A stretch of 6,824 nucleotides of DNA from JARICQ01 sp964527205 (GTDB lineage Bacteria > Bacillota > Clostridia > Tissierellales > Tissierellaceae). This document shows positions 1-6,176 of the stretch, piece after piece. Numbering within the stretch: the first letter of the stretch is position 1; every line of letters begins with the position of its first letter. A model generated the notes under the pieces. The model saw only the letters and a program-made list of their open reading frames with translations, was not told the origin of the DNA and searched no databases. The stretch spans positions 1-6,824 of the forward strand of contig CAZGQG010000057.1 in assembly GCA_964527205.1 (NCBI GenBank), written 5' to 3'. The position numbers and the translations under genes were made by a program.

Positions 1-54
1 AGTGTCTGGCTACGAACCAGAAGGTCGGGGGTTCGACTCCCTCAGGGTGTGCCA
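1..54 (+). tRNA. tRNA-Arg(ACG), 3' part (5' end outside window)
   Basis: The window opens inside a tRNA. The anticodon stem TCTGG (5-9) pairs with CCAGA (17-21) around the loop CTACGAA (10-16), which puts the anticodon ACG at 12-14, so the tRNA reads arginine CGN codons. The T arm follows as GGGGG (27-31), loop TTCGACT (32-38) and CCCTC (39-43). The 3' acceptor strand is 44-50, the discriminator base is G51 and an encoded CCA lies at 52-54. The D arm and the 5' acceptor strand lie before position 1, so acceptor pairing cannot be checked here. Confidence 0.95.
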
Positions 55-58
55 TCTA

Positions 59-96
59 TAAGCCTTACAACTACTATGTTGTAGGGCTTATTTTTT
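59..96 (+). terminator. Intrinsic terminator of the tRNA transcript
   Basis: A 13-bp stem, 59-71 with 78-90, has a single G-U wobble and a 6-base loop (72-77), and is followed directly by six T residues. It starts five bases after the tRNA CCA, so it ends the tRNA transcription unit. Confidence 0.9.
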
Positions 97-255
97 ATTC
101 GACTATTTTAAATCCAGTTGATTATGTGCCACTCCTGGAGCCAAGTTAAAATACTAATTAGCAGAAAAAGATCAAAAAATAAATAAATGACTAAGAAAAA
201 CCAAGAAAAAATTAATAAAAACTAATAAAAAAAAGCTTAATCTTCTTATATCCTA

Positions 256-264
256 TGATATAAT
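256..264 (+). promoter_or_regulatory. Possible distal promoter with extended -10
   Basis: TG at 256-257, one base, then TATAAT at 259-264 is a perfect extended -10 (TGnTATAAT). The -35 position 17 bp upstream is poor, which extended -10 promoters tolerate. It would drive the 428 gene through a leader of about 160 nt. AT-rich DNA yields such boxes by chance, so this is a candidate only. Confidence 0.35.
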
Positions 265-360
265 TAATTAAAGAATACTTATATATTATGTGTAAAGCTT
301 GGTCTGGAATGAATGGTAAATTCTAAGGTCCCAGATAGTTTTCAAGAGTTTTTAAATCTA

Positions 361-388
361 TGTTCATCTTAAAATAATAAGATATAAT
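361..388 (+). promoter_or_regulatory. Possible proximal promoter of the deoxyribosyltransferase gene
   Basis: A perfect TATAAT lies at 383-388, with a weak -35 candidate TGTTCA at 361-366 (16-bp spacing, 3 of 6 matches). The leader would be only about 33 nt and would contain the AGGAGG ribosome site at 418-423. It competes with the distal box as the main start, and the sequence does not decide between them. Confidence 0.35.
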
Positions 389-427
389 TATAAGTATTAA
401 AAAAACTAGCAGATTAGAGGAGGAAAC

Positions 428-892
428 ATGAAGAAAATATATATGGCAGGAAAGTTATTTAGTCAGGCTGATCAAGCTCAGAGGCAAAAAGAATATGATT
501 TACTTGTGGAAATCAATCAGGAGCTGGGAGTAGATTATGAGGTCTATAGCCCTATACATGCACCTATTAATGATAAGTCCAAGCTACCAAGTGCTTTAGA
601 TGTCTTTAATGGAGATGAAAAGGAACTAATGGAGTCTTCAGTTGTATTTGCAGATCTTGCAGATGAAGATCCTGGAGTTATGATGGAATTAGGCATGGTA
701 TTGTTAGAAGATATAAGAGTATATGCCTACTTGTCAGATATTCGCATAGGAACATCAGGTGAATATAATGGGATTTATGTTCCCTTTGGCTACAATCAAT
801 TTGTTATAGGTGGATTGGAGAAATACTTTGGAAAAGTCTACCTAAGCTTCGGGGAAGCCTTAGAAGCTTATAAAGAAGATATAAAAAAATAG
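428..892 (+). CDS. Nucleoside 2-deoxyribosyltransferase family protein
   Basis: This 154-residue protein fits the Nuc_deoxyrib_tr family, whose founding enzymes move 2-deoxyribose between bases in nucleotide salvage in the cytoplasm. The N-terminus IYMAGKLF matches the family's first strand and substrate loop, with Tyr5. The segment DEDPGVMMELG contains Glu87, the expected nucleophile, with Asp81 six residues before it, the same spacing as Asp92 and Glu98 in the Lactobacillus leichmannii enzyme. Asp63 lies where that enzyme has its base-binding Asp72, and GYNQFVIGG (from 121) resembles the C-terminal loop that supplies Asn to the neighbouring subunit. Length is normal for the family. The start is set by AGGAGG at 418-423, four bases before ATG. 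The gene stands alone, separated from its neighbours by more than 300 bases on each side. The fold is fairly sure; the substrate is not, since relatives include nucleoside hydrolases and uncharacterised nucleotide-processing proteins. Confidence 0.85.
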   Translation: MKKIYMAGKLFSQADQAQRQKEYDLLVEINQELGVDYEVYSPIHAPINDKSKLPSALDVFNGDEKELMESSVVFADLADEDPGVMMELGMVLLEDIRVYAYLSDIRIGTSGEYNGIYVPFGYNQFVIGGLEKYFGKVYLSFGEALEAYKEDIKK

Positions 893-914
893 ACCTGAAT
901 TTTTATATTTTACT

Positions 915-947
915 ATAAGTAAGTTTTATAAAGGCTTATTTGTTTTT
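915..947 (+). terminator. Weak hairpin terminator candidate after the deoxyribosyltransferase gene
   Basis: ATAAGTAAG (915-923) pairs with CTTATTTGT (935-943) through nine pairs, two of them wobble, around an 11-base loop, followed by TTTT. The stem is almost all A-U, so termination would be inefficient. It is the only such structure within 100 bases of the stop codon at 890-892. Confidence 0.35.
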
Positions 948-952
948 ATCTA

Positions 953-1018
953 CCTATATAGGGTATAGTATTCTAAAGATTATCATGTGCTAAAGCTTTA
1001 AAATTAGCAATACTATAC
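953..1018. repeat. Long-spaced 10-bp inverted repeat with inner hairpin and adjacent palindrome
   Basis: GTATAGTATT (963-972) is perfectly inverted as AATACTATAC (1009-1018), with 36 bases between the arms. Inside, GCTAA (989-993) pairs with TTAGC (1004-1008), directly abutting the right arm. The perfect palindrome CCTATATAGG (953-962) touches the left arm. No T-run follows on either strand, so this is not a terminator. The right arm ends two bases before the -35 box at 1021-1026, so a paired operator for a DNA-binding protein is possible. AT-rich sequence makes chance repeats easier, but ten perfect pairs is above casual noise. Confidence 0.5.
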
Positions 1019-1020
1019 AA

Positions 1021-1050
1021 TTGAAATAAATAAAATAAGAAAGCTATAAT
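1021..1050 (+). promoter_or_regulatory. Sigma-A promoter upstream of the candidate small RNA or leader
   Basis: TTGAAA (1021-1026) and TATAAT (1045-1050) are separated by 18 bp, the best two-box promoter in the window. The predicted start is near 1057. The next gene start is 200 bases downstream, and a strong terminator lies between. Confidence 0.6.
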
Positions 1051-1056
1051 CCTTAA

Positions 1057-1188
1057 TTTGAATATAAAATAAAGATAAGTATCTTATACAAATAAAACAT
1101 ATATAAATATGCAATTATGGCGTTTTATATTTATAAGTCACTAGCGCAACCGACCCAATGAATTTCAAGGGGTCGGTTTTGTTTTTTT
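1057..1188 (+). ncRNA. Candidate small RNA or attenuator leader of about 130 nt
   Basis: This transcript is inferred from the promoter at 1021-1050 and the terminator at 1148-1188. The stretch contains a 6-bp palindrome (AAGATA 1072-1077 / TATCTT 1080-1085) and a hairpin whose outer stem is ATAAAAC (1092-1098) with GTTTTAT (1122-1128), with an inner CATAT/ATATG helix (1098-1102/1107-1111). The only reading frame of note is an 11-codon ATG frame (1109-1144) without a ribosome site, which I do not call. It could be an independent small RNA, or a leader that limits transcription into the regulator gene starting 69 bases after the terminator. I recognise no known riboswitch or RNA family in it. 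Confidence 0.35.
1148..1188 (+). terminator. Strong intrinsic terminator upstream of the SARP regulator gene
   Basis: AACCGACCC (1148-1156) pairs perfectly with GGGTCGGTT (1170-1178) around a 13-base loop, followed by a T-rich tail with seven consecutive T residues (1182-1188). No gene ends close upstream: the last stop codon is at 892. This is the main evidence for a short transcript here. Confidence 0.85.
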
Positions 1189-1256
1189 ATAGAAGATTTA
1201 TTTAAGGAGTTAGATAAGTTCACTATACTAGGAAAAATCCAGATAGGGGTGATTAA

Positions 1257-2432
1257 ATGCTTAGAATATATACCCTAGGAAGCTTTGATATTAAATATAG
1301 GGATGAATCTATTCTTGATTCAAAAGGCTATCCCTATAGAACCTTAAGATTATTTAAATATTTTTTGACTCATGAAGGGCAAAAATTACTTCCAGAAACA
1401 ATAATTGACGATCTCTTTGGCTCCTACGACTACAAGGACCCTAATGCTGCTCTTAGAACACAGATATCCAGGGTGAGGAATATGATAGAACTAAAACCCA
1501 TAGAATTAGAAGATTTATTTCAAATTGAATTTAAAAATGGCTATTATATCTTTAAGTTAGATAAGAATTGTATTTTAGATATTAAGGAATTTGATGAAAA
1601 AAAGGAAATCTTGAAATGTGAGGACATAAGCAAAGAAGATGAGGACAGGATAATCAAGATCTTATCCCTTTACAGGGGAGATTACCTTCAGGAATTAAAG
1701 GATGAGGATTGGATAGTTCCTATTAGAAGTAGGATTAGTAGAGTCTATTTAAAGAGTCTCCAATGTTTTCTTAGGAAATTAAAAGAAAGTAAGAGATATG
1801 ATGACATTGTCCTAATATGTGAGGATGCCCTGCAATTTAATTTTTATGAAGAGGCCATACACATCTACTACTTGGAGGCCCTAGTTGCCCTAGGCCAGAA
1901 AGACTTTGCCCTTAGCCATTATCAATACTATACAAGTAAATTTTACCATGATCTTGGAGTTTCTCCTTCTGAGGAGGGGAAAAAGATATATAAGAGTATT
2001 ACTAATCAACAAGAAAAAACACATCAAATATTGGATTTAGATACAATGGATAAAGAATTAAATCAAGATGTGGATAAGGGGGCATTTATGTGTGAACCTG
2101 AGTATTTTAAGTTTTTATACAAGCTTAAGATGAGGCAGAGTGAGAGAAATAATAGTTCCAATATATGTTTAGGAATTCTAACGATTGATAATGCAGGTGT
2201 CAAACCCTTGAATGATGAAGATTTAAAGCTGGCAATGGATTCTCTTAAAAAAACTTTATTAAATAGGCTTAGAAAGGGAGATGTTTTTTCCCAGTGGAAT
2301 GATAGGCAATTAGTATTTTGCCTCCATGATGTTAAAAATATGGAATGTATAATGGATAGATTAAAGAATAAGTTTGAATTAAATGATATAAGCTCTCATG
2401 TTTCTGTAAATATTAAATGCAAACATTTATAA
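1257..2432 (+). CDS. SARP/BTAD-family transcriptional regulator with degenerate GGDEF-like C-terminal domain
   Basis: This 391-residue cytoplasmic protein has three parts. Residues 1-100 form an OmpR-like winged helix in SARP style: it opens with RIYTLGSFDI, carries AALRTQISRVRNMI as the likely recognition helix region (64-77) and closes with the hairpin GYYIF. Residues 107-250 form the bacterial transcriptional activation domain, a helical TPR-like region with LYRGDYL, a DW pair (150-152) and LGVSPSEE (233-240). Residues 278-388 are not part of a standard SARP. The stretch LRKGD then SQWNDRQLVFCL (338-356) lines up with the GGDEF motif region of diguanylate cyclases, with GGDEF replaced by NDRQL, so catalysis is unlikely. 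The start is supported by AGGGGTGAT at 1245-1253. A possible -10 TATACT lies at 1224-1229 with a poor -35. The gene ends at its own terminator and sits next to a promoter with SARP-type repeats (2541-2580), which makes it the likely activator of the fibre operon. The domain calls for residues 1-250 are firm; the GGDEF-like call is an inference. Confidence 0.88.
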   Translation: MLRIYTLGSFDIKYRDESILDSKGYPYRTLRLFKYFLTHEGQKLLPETIIDDLFGSYDYKDPNAALRTQISRVRNMIELKPIELEDLFQIEFKNGYYIFKLDKNCILDIKEFDEKKEILKCEDISKEDEDRIIKILSLYRGDYLQELKDEDWIVPIRSRISRVYLKSLQCFLRKLKESKRYDDIVLICEDALQFNFYEEAIHIYYLEALVALGQKDFALSHYQYYTSKFYHDLGVSPSEEGKKIYKSITNQQEKTHQILDLDTMDKELNQDVDKGAFMCEPEYFKFLYKLKMRQSERNNSSNICLGILTIDNAGVKPLNDEDLKLAMDSLKKTLLNRLRKGDVFSQWNDRQLVFCLHDVKNMECIMDRLKNKFELNDISSHVSVNIKCKHL

Positions 2433-2470
2433 AAAAATATTTAAATAGATATAAAATATAAAAATATCCA

Positions 2471-2508
2471 AAACAGGTCAAATAGCCATTTGTTTGATCT
2501 GTTTTTTT
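2471..2508 (+). terminator. Intrinsic terminator of the regulator gene
   Basis: AAACAGGTCAAA (2471-2482) pairs with TTTGATCTGTTT (2493-2504), with one G-U wobble and a 10-base loop, and the run of T residues continues to 2508. It lies 38 bases after the regulator stop codon and separates the regulator from the downstream operon, which therefore needs its own promoter. Confidence 0.9.
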
Positions 2509-2540
2509 GTGTTGAAAAATAACTTATAAAAAATAAGCTA

Positions 2541-2580
2541 TGTAACCGATTTGTAACTATTGGGTAAGCCGAATGAAACT
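2541..2580 (+). promoter_or_regulatory. SARP-type operator: four heptamer direct repeats at 11-bp period
   Basis: The repeats are TGTAACC (2541-2547), TGTAACT (2552-2558), GGTAAGC (2563-2569) and TGAAACT (2574-2580). Each starts exactly 11 bases after the previous one and is separated from it by 4-base spacers. Established knowledge: SARP regulators of Streptomyces bind heptameric direct repeats with 11-bp periodicity overlapping the -35 region, with the last repeat about 8 bp from the -10 box. Here the last heptamer ends 9 bases before the -10 at 2590. The adjacent BTAD regulator (1257-2432) is the natural ligand. Confidence 0.75.
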
Positions 2581-2586
2581 GGCATT

Positions 2587-2595
2587 TGGTATAAA
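2587..2595 (+). promoter_or_regulatory. Activator-dependent promoter of the VWA-sipW-TasA-like operon (extended -10)
   Basis: TG at 2587-2588, one base, then TATAAA at 2590-2595 makes an extended -10. At the 17-bp position (2567-2572, AGCCGA) there is no recognisable -35. That absence fits a promoter whose -35 region is occupied by an activator, and the 11-bp direct repeats cover exactly that place. The leader to the ATG at 2645 would be about 43 nt and holds a strong ribosome site, GGAGGTGAT (2630-2638). Confidence 0.65.
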
Positions 2596-2644
2596 TAAAG
2601 TAATAGATTATCTTATATAGAAATTATTTGGAGGTGATATATAA

Positions 2645-5602
2645 ATGAGAAAAGGATATAGAATATTAATTGCCTTATTACTAAGTATTAGCATGATAAT
2701 CTCCCTAGGCAGTGCGGGGATGGAAGGATTTGCAGAAGAAGATATATCACCAAGAGAGACAGATCTTTTACAAGATGAATTATCAGAAGATTCAGATCAA
2801 GCTCCCGGAGAAATAGAAGAAGAGGAAAATCTAGACCAGAAGGACTCAGAAGAAGATACAATTCCATCTGAAGAAGTAGATCCAGATGAGGACAACTCTT
2901 TAGAAGATCAAGAAAATCCAGATCAAGGGCTAGAAGATGAAGATACAGACCCTGCTGATGGGGGAGAAGATGAAGAAAAAGATGAAGATGAAGAAGAGAA
3001 TGAAGAAGAGAATAAGGATAAAGAGGAAGATAAAAAAGAAGAAGAAATTATAAAAGCAAATTTAAAAATAAATCATATATTACTTATAGAGGGAAGAGAA
3101 GAAATAATTGGAGAAGAACTTATAGAAGGTCTAGAAGTAAATAAAGCCATTAACATAGGATCCATGAGATTAGAGGATCAAGGATTAATATTAGTAGGAG
3201 ATTCTACTGGAGAACTTATAATATTACAAGGGGAAAACACTATAAATCTCTACTATGAAAGAATAGGAGAAGAATTTGAAGAAGAAATTATAGAAGAAGT
3301 TGAGGAAGAGCCTGAAGAGGAACTAGGAACTTTAACAGTAAATCATATCTTGGTTAAGAGGACTATGGACTTAGATGGAAACATAGAAGAGATAGAAGAA
3401 CTTATAGGCACAGATTATTTTGACAAGATGAAAGTAGACTCAACAATCCTAAAGGGAAGCTTAAAATTAGAAAGTGAAGAATACATTTATATAGAAGGTT
3501 CAGATGAGGAATACACTATAGTAGCAGGAGAAAATGAATTCAATTTATACTATAAGGGAAAAATTCAATATGCTGATTTAAAGATAAACCATATTTTAAA
3601 AGATGAAGAACATGAAGAACTGGGAATGACAGAGACAATAGAGAAGTTGGAAGTAGAAAGTTTAGTATACAGCTACAAATATATATTTAAACACGACAAC
3701 CTAATATTTTTAGAAGCTGATAAGGATAAGTTTCTCCTAGCCAAAGAAGACAATGTTATAAACCTATACTACCAACTTAAATTAGAAGATGAATATATAG
3801 CAGAAAATCCAGACTTCCATAATGAAGAAGGGGAAAGCACCAGTTCACCTAGGATATCCAGGGTAGAAGAAGGAAGTCTAGGACCTGAAGAAAGAGTATA
3901 TGAAGTGGATAAAGATAAAGAGATGATTATAGGGTCCCAAAGCTTGATGAGATCCCCTAGATATAGGGATGAAATAAATAATAAGCTATGGCCTGAAGAA
4001 GGATCCATATTTGTAAATAAAACAGGAGAAGCAGTAGAGGGAAGCGGCAATAAGTGGGAAATAAGCTTAGAACTGGAAGGAAGAGACATAGTTGAAACAT
4101 CAGATATTGTAATAGTAATAGATAGATCAGCTAGTATGGAAGGACAAAAAATGGAAGATGCTAAAGAAGCTGCAAAAGAATTTGTAAACACACTACTAGA
4201 AGATCCTAAAAAAACCCATGTAAGAATAGCTCTAGTATCTTTTGCAGGGGATGTAAGTATAGATTCGAACTTTAAAAATTCCCAGGAAAAAGATCAACTC
4301 CTCTCAGCTATCCATAGAATAAGACCAGGAGGGGGAACTCATATCCAGGGAGCTGTAAGACAGGCTAGGGAACTACTAAAGGGCAGTCAAGCAGACTTTA
4401 AGAATATAGTTCTACTGGGAGATGGAGCAGCTACCTATAGTTATGAACTGTCTAATCCAGAGAGAAAATCAGAACATTGGTATAACACAGGATCAGGTTT
4501 CTGGTTTGATCCTATAATAAGAAATTACAGGACTGGGACCAATCTTTTAGAAAAGGATTTTATATATAATTCCACAGTAGGTAATGGATATAGTGAAAAT
4601 TATCTATATAAATATGGATGGAAGGAAAGATACTACTATAGACATGGTGCCAGTGCCATAGCAGAAGCAGGATTTGCTAAGACAGAAGAAAGCCAGATAT
4701 ATGCAATAGGACTGGATGCAGGAAGTGAAGGAGATTGGACCTTAGAAAATATAGCAGATTCAGGCAATTACTATCAAACCCCTGATTCAAAGTATCTATC
4801 TAGAATATTTGAAGAAATAGCTGGAAAATTGATTAGTGCAACCAGGGAGGCCAAGGTCACAGATCCAATAGGAGAAATTTATTCCATACTGGGAATCAAT
4901 GAAGAAAACTACCAGGATCTAATAGAGGTAAGTCATGGAACTATTAGCTACGATAGTGAAAACCAAAGCATTACTTGGGATATTGGAGATGTAGATGAGG
5001 GAGAAGAATACTTTATGAAATATATTGTAGCCCTAGATTATTCCGCTGAAGGAGGAGTCTTCTATCCTCTAAACCACAAGACCTATATAGATTATATAAA
5101 TATAGATGATGATGTGGCTAAAAAGTATTTCCCAATACCAGAATTTAGATTGAGAGCACTGACCCTATCACAAATACTAGAAAATGAAGATCCAGATGAA
5201 GAATTCCACATTAGCTTAGAAGGGCCAGCAGGAATTCATAGCAAGACTTGGTCAGTATCACTAAAAAACAATGAATCAAAAACTATAAAGGGATTAATAC
5301 CAGGTTCCTACACCATAAGGGAAACTGTACCCATGAACTACCAGAATAGGGAGGCTCAGAATCTAGTCATAGGTGAAGATGATTGGACACTTTCCTATAC
5401 AACAAGCAATAAAAGGATTAATACTAATTGGTTCTATCATATGGATAGGATAGTAAATAGCTTTAAAAATGCAATGAGCAAGGATGATGTTGGATCAAAG
5501 CCAAAGCTTAAAGGCCTAGCCAATATTAAACTAGATGAATTCATAGTTACATCCTTGAAAAAGCTAACAGCTAAGGAGAAAAATCTTAAATTTGGGAGGT
5601 GA
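2645..5602 (+). CDS. Secreted VWA-domain adhesin/fibre protein with acidic stalk and MucBP-like repeats
   Basis: This 985-residue protein has a signal peptide (positive MRKGYR, hydrophobic 7-22, likely cut after GFA near 30). Residues 31-134 are a low-complexity stalk in which more than half the residues are Asp or Glu. Three MucBP-like repeats follow (about 138-205, 228-303, 310-376), each opening with a form of L.(I/V)NHIL and closing with a form of N.(I/F)NLYY. A VWA domain (about 485-730) keeps the whole metal site: DRSAS (Asp493, Ser495, Ser497), Thr565 in PGGGT and Asp593 in LLGDG. A Tyr-rich insertion lies at about 600-670. Residues 735-830 resemble the domain that follows VWA in pilus-tip adhesins, and 850-895 look like a Cna-B/SpaA fold (GLIPGSYTIRET). 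There is no LPXTG signal and no C-terminal membrane helix; the C-terminus is basic. The start has GGAGGTGAT six bases upstream. The stop TGA lies inside the ribosome site of the sipW-like gene, so the two are translationally linked. Likely role: surface adhesion or matrix fibre; the ligand is unknown. Confidence 0.88.
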   Translation: MRKGYRILIALLLSISMIISLGSAGMEGFAEEDISPRETDLLQDELSEDSDQAPGEIEEEENLDQKDSEEDTIPSEEVDPDEDNSLEDQENPDQGLEDEDTDPADGGEDEEKDEDEEENEEENKDKEEDKKEEEIIKANLKINHILLIEGREEIIGEELIEGLEVNKAINIGSMRLEDQGLILVGDSTGELIILQGENTINLYYERIGEEFEEEIIEEVEEEPEEELGTLTVNHILVKRTMDLDGNIEEIEELIGTDYFDKMKVDSTILKGSLKLESEEYIYIEGSDEEYTIVAGENEFNLYYKGKIQYADLKINHILKDEEHEELGMTETIEKLEVESLVYSYKYIFKHDNLIFLEADKDKFLLAKEDNVINLYYQLKLEDEYIAENPDFHNEEGESTSSPRISRVEEGSLGPEERVYEVDKDKEMIIGSQSLMRSPRYRDEINNKLWPEEGSIFVNKTGEAVEGSGNKWEISLELEGRDIVETSDIVIVIDRSASMEGQKMEDAKEAAKEFVNTLLEDPKKTHVRIALVSFAGDVSIDSNFKNSQEKDQLLSAIHRIRPGGGTHIQGAVRQARELLKGSQADFKNIVLLGDGAATYSYELSNPERKSEHWYNTGSGFWFDPIIRNYRTGTNLLEKDFIYNSTVGNGYSENYLYKYGWKERYYYRHGASAIAEAGFAKTEESQIYAIGLDAGSEGDWTLENIADSGNYYQTPDSKYLSRIFEEIAGKLISATREAKVTDPIGEIYSILGINEENYQDLIEVSHGTISYDSENQSITWDIGDVDEGEEYFMKYIVALDYSAEGGVFYPLNHKTYIDYINIDDDVAKKYFPIPEFRLRALTLSQILENEDPDEEFHISLEGPAGIHSKTWSVSLKNNESKTIKGLIPGSYTIRETVPMNYQNREAQNLVIGEDDWTLSYTTSNKRINTNWFYHMDRIVNSFKNAMSKDDVGSKPKLKGLANIKLDEFIVTSLKKLTAKEKNLKFGR
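3056..3772 (+). repeat. Three MucBP-like protein repeats inside the VWA adhesin
   Basis: The units encode residues about 138-205 (3056-3259), 228-303 (3326-3553) and 310-376 (3572-3772). The shared ends are KINHIL, TVNHIL and KINHIL at the start and GENTINLYY, GENEFNLYY and EDNVINLYY at the end. The middles diverge strongly and linker lengths differ, so these are old duplications, not recent DNA copies. Repeats of this type act as rod-like spacers in surface proteins. Confidence 0.75.
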
Positions 5603-5611
5603 CCCTAGATA

Positions 5612-6151
5612 ATGGTAGAAAACAAGGTGGAATTAAAAGCTAAGGAAAACAAACTATTAAAGACATTAGGAAATATTGGATTCGCAGTCTTTATGATCAT
5701 CATGCTAGTAATGATACTTATAACAGGTCAGTCTAGGTTAACAGGCCAGGAACCATCAATACTAGGTCATAGGCTATATATAGTAGATAGTGGCAGCATG
5801 GTGCCAACCCTGCCCTTAGACACTATGATAATAGTAAGAGAAATTAGCCCAGATCAAATAGTAGAAGGTGACATAGTAACCTTTTATGCAAGGGCAAGTG
5901 ACATTAGGGTTACCCACAGGGTAGTGGAAATAGTAGAAGAAGGCAAGGAATTTATCACAAAGGGAGATGCTAATAATATAAGAGATTTTAGTATCTTAGA
6001 AGGTGATAGGGTAATTGGTAAATTAGCATTTGCCATCCCTTTTATAGGAAAGATCTTTAGATTCCTAAGTAGCAGAGCAGGGATTGCAGCCTTAATAATC
6101 CTAGGAGCAATATTTATTATCCTTCCAAAGGTAATAAGATTATTTAAATAA
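5612..6151 (+). CDS. sipW: SipW-type (ER-type) signal peptidase I
   Basis: This 179-residue membrane serine peptidase removes signal peptides from selected exported proteins on the outer face of the membrane. The first membrane helix spans about 21-38. DSGSMVPTL carries the catalytic Ser62, THRV carries His102 in place of the Lys of ordinary bacterial signal peptidases, and TKGDANN carries Asp119. This Ser-His-Asp set marks the S26B branch that includes Bacillus subtilis SipW. A second membrane helix at about 155-172 is followed by a basic tail. Its ribosome site GGGAGGTGA (5594-5602) contains the stop codon of the VWA gene, with nine bases to the ATG. The following gene encodes a protein with a SipW-dependent signal peptide, matching the tapA-sipW-tasA logic of Bacillus. 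Its substrates are probably the TasA-like protein and possibly others nearby. Confidence 0.92.
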   Translation: MVENKVELKAKENKLLKTLGNIGFAVFMIIMLVMILITGQSRLTGQEPSILGHRLYIVDSGSMVPTLPLDTMIIVREISPDQIVEGDIVTFYARASDIRVTHRVVEIVEEGKEFITKGDANNIRDFSILEGDRVIGKLAFAIPFIGKIFRFLSSRAGIAALIILGAIFIILPKVIRLFK

Positions 6152-6176
6152 AATTCACTAGAAAGGAAGATTTCCA

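Larger units (their letters stand above)
97..427. other. Non-coding AT-rich stretch between tRNA-Arg and the next gene
   Basis: There is no convincing coding frame on either strand. The part at about 150-240 is A-rich low-complexity sequence. Two perfect TATAAT hexamers (259-264 and 383-388) lie upstream of the 428 gene and are listed separately. A leader from the distal box would be about 160 nt. It contains only a weak potential pairing (TCTGG near 303 with CCAGA near 332), and I recognise no riboswitch consensus in it. The segment at about 115-145 has no tRNA fold. Confidence 0.6.

Noticed and set aside
112..146. Segment ending CTCCTGGAGCCA that resembles a tRNA 3' end, and a shared TGTGCCA with the tRNA-Arg end (possible att site)
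   Set aside because: No T-arm loop or acceptor pairing can be formed, and the shared stretch is only seven bases. No integrase or mobile gene is in the window.
1109..1144. Eleven-codon ATG frame (MQLWRFIFISH) just before the terminator, as a possible leader peptide
   Set aside because: There is no ribosome site upstream and no run of a regulatory amino acid, and short frames are expected by chance.
2735..3055. GA-rich repetitive DNA that might be a microsatellite or structural repeat
   Set aside because: The period follows Glu/Asp codons (GAA/GAT) without longer exact units, so it reflects the acidic protein stalk.
3769..4191. Antisense open frame of 140 codons inside the VWA gene
   Set aside because: It is Ser/Leu-rich, which is what the complement of purine-rich coding sequence gives. 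There is no ribosome site or family resemblance, and it lies wholly inside a convincing gene.
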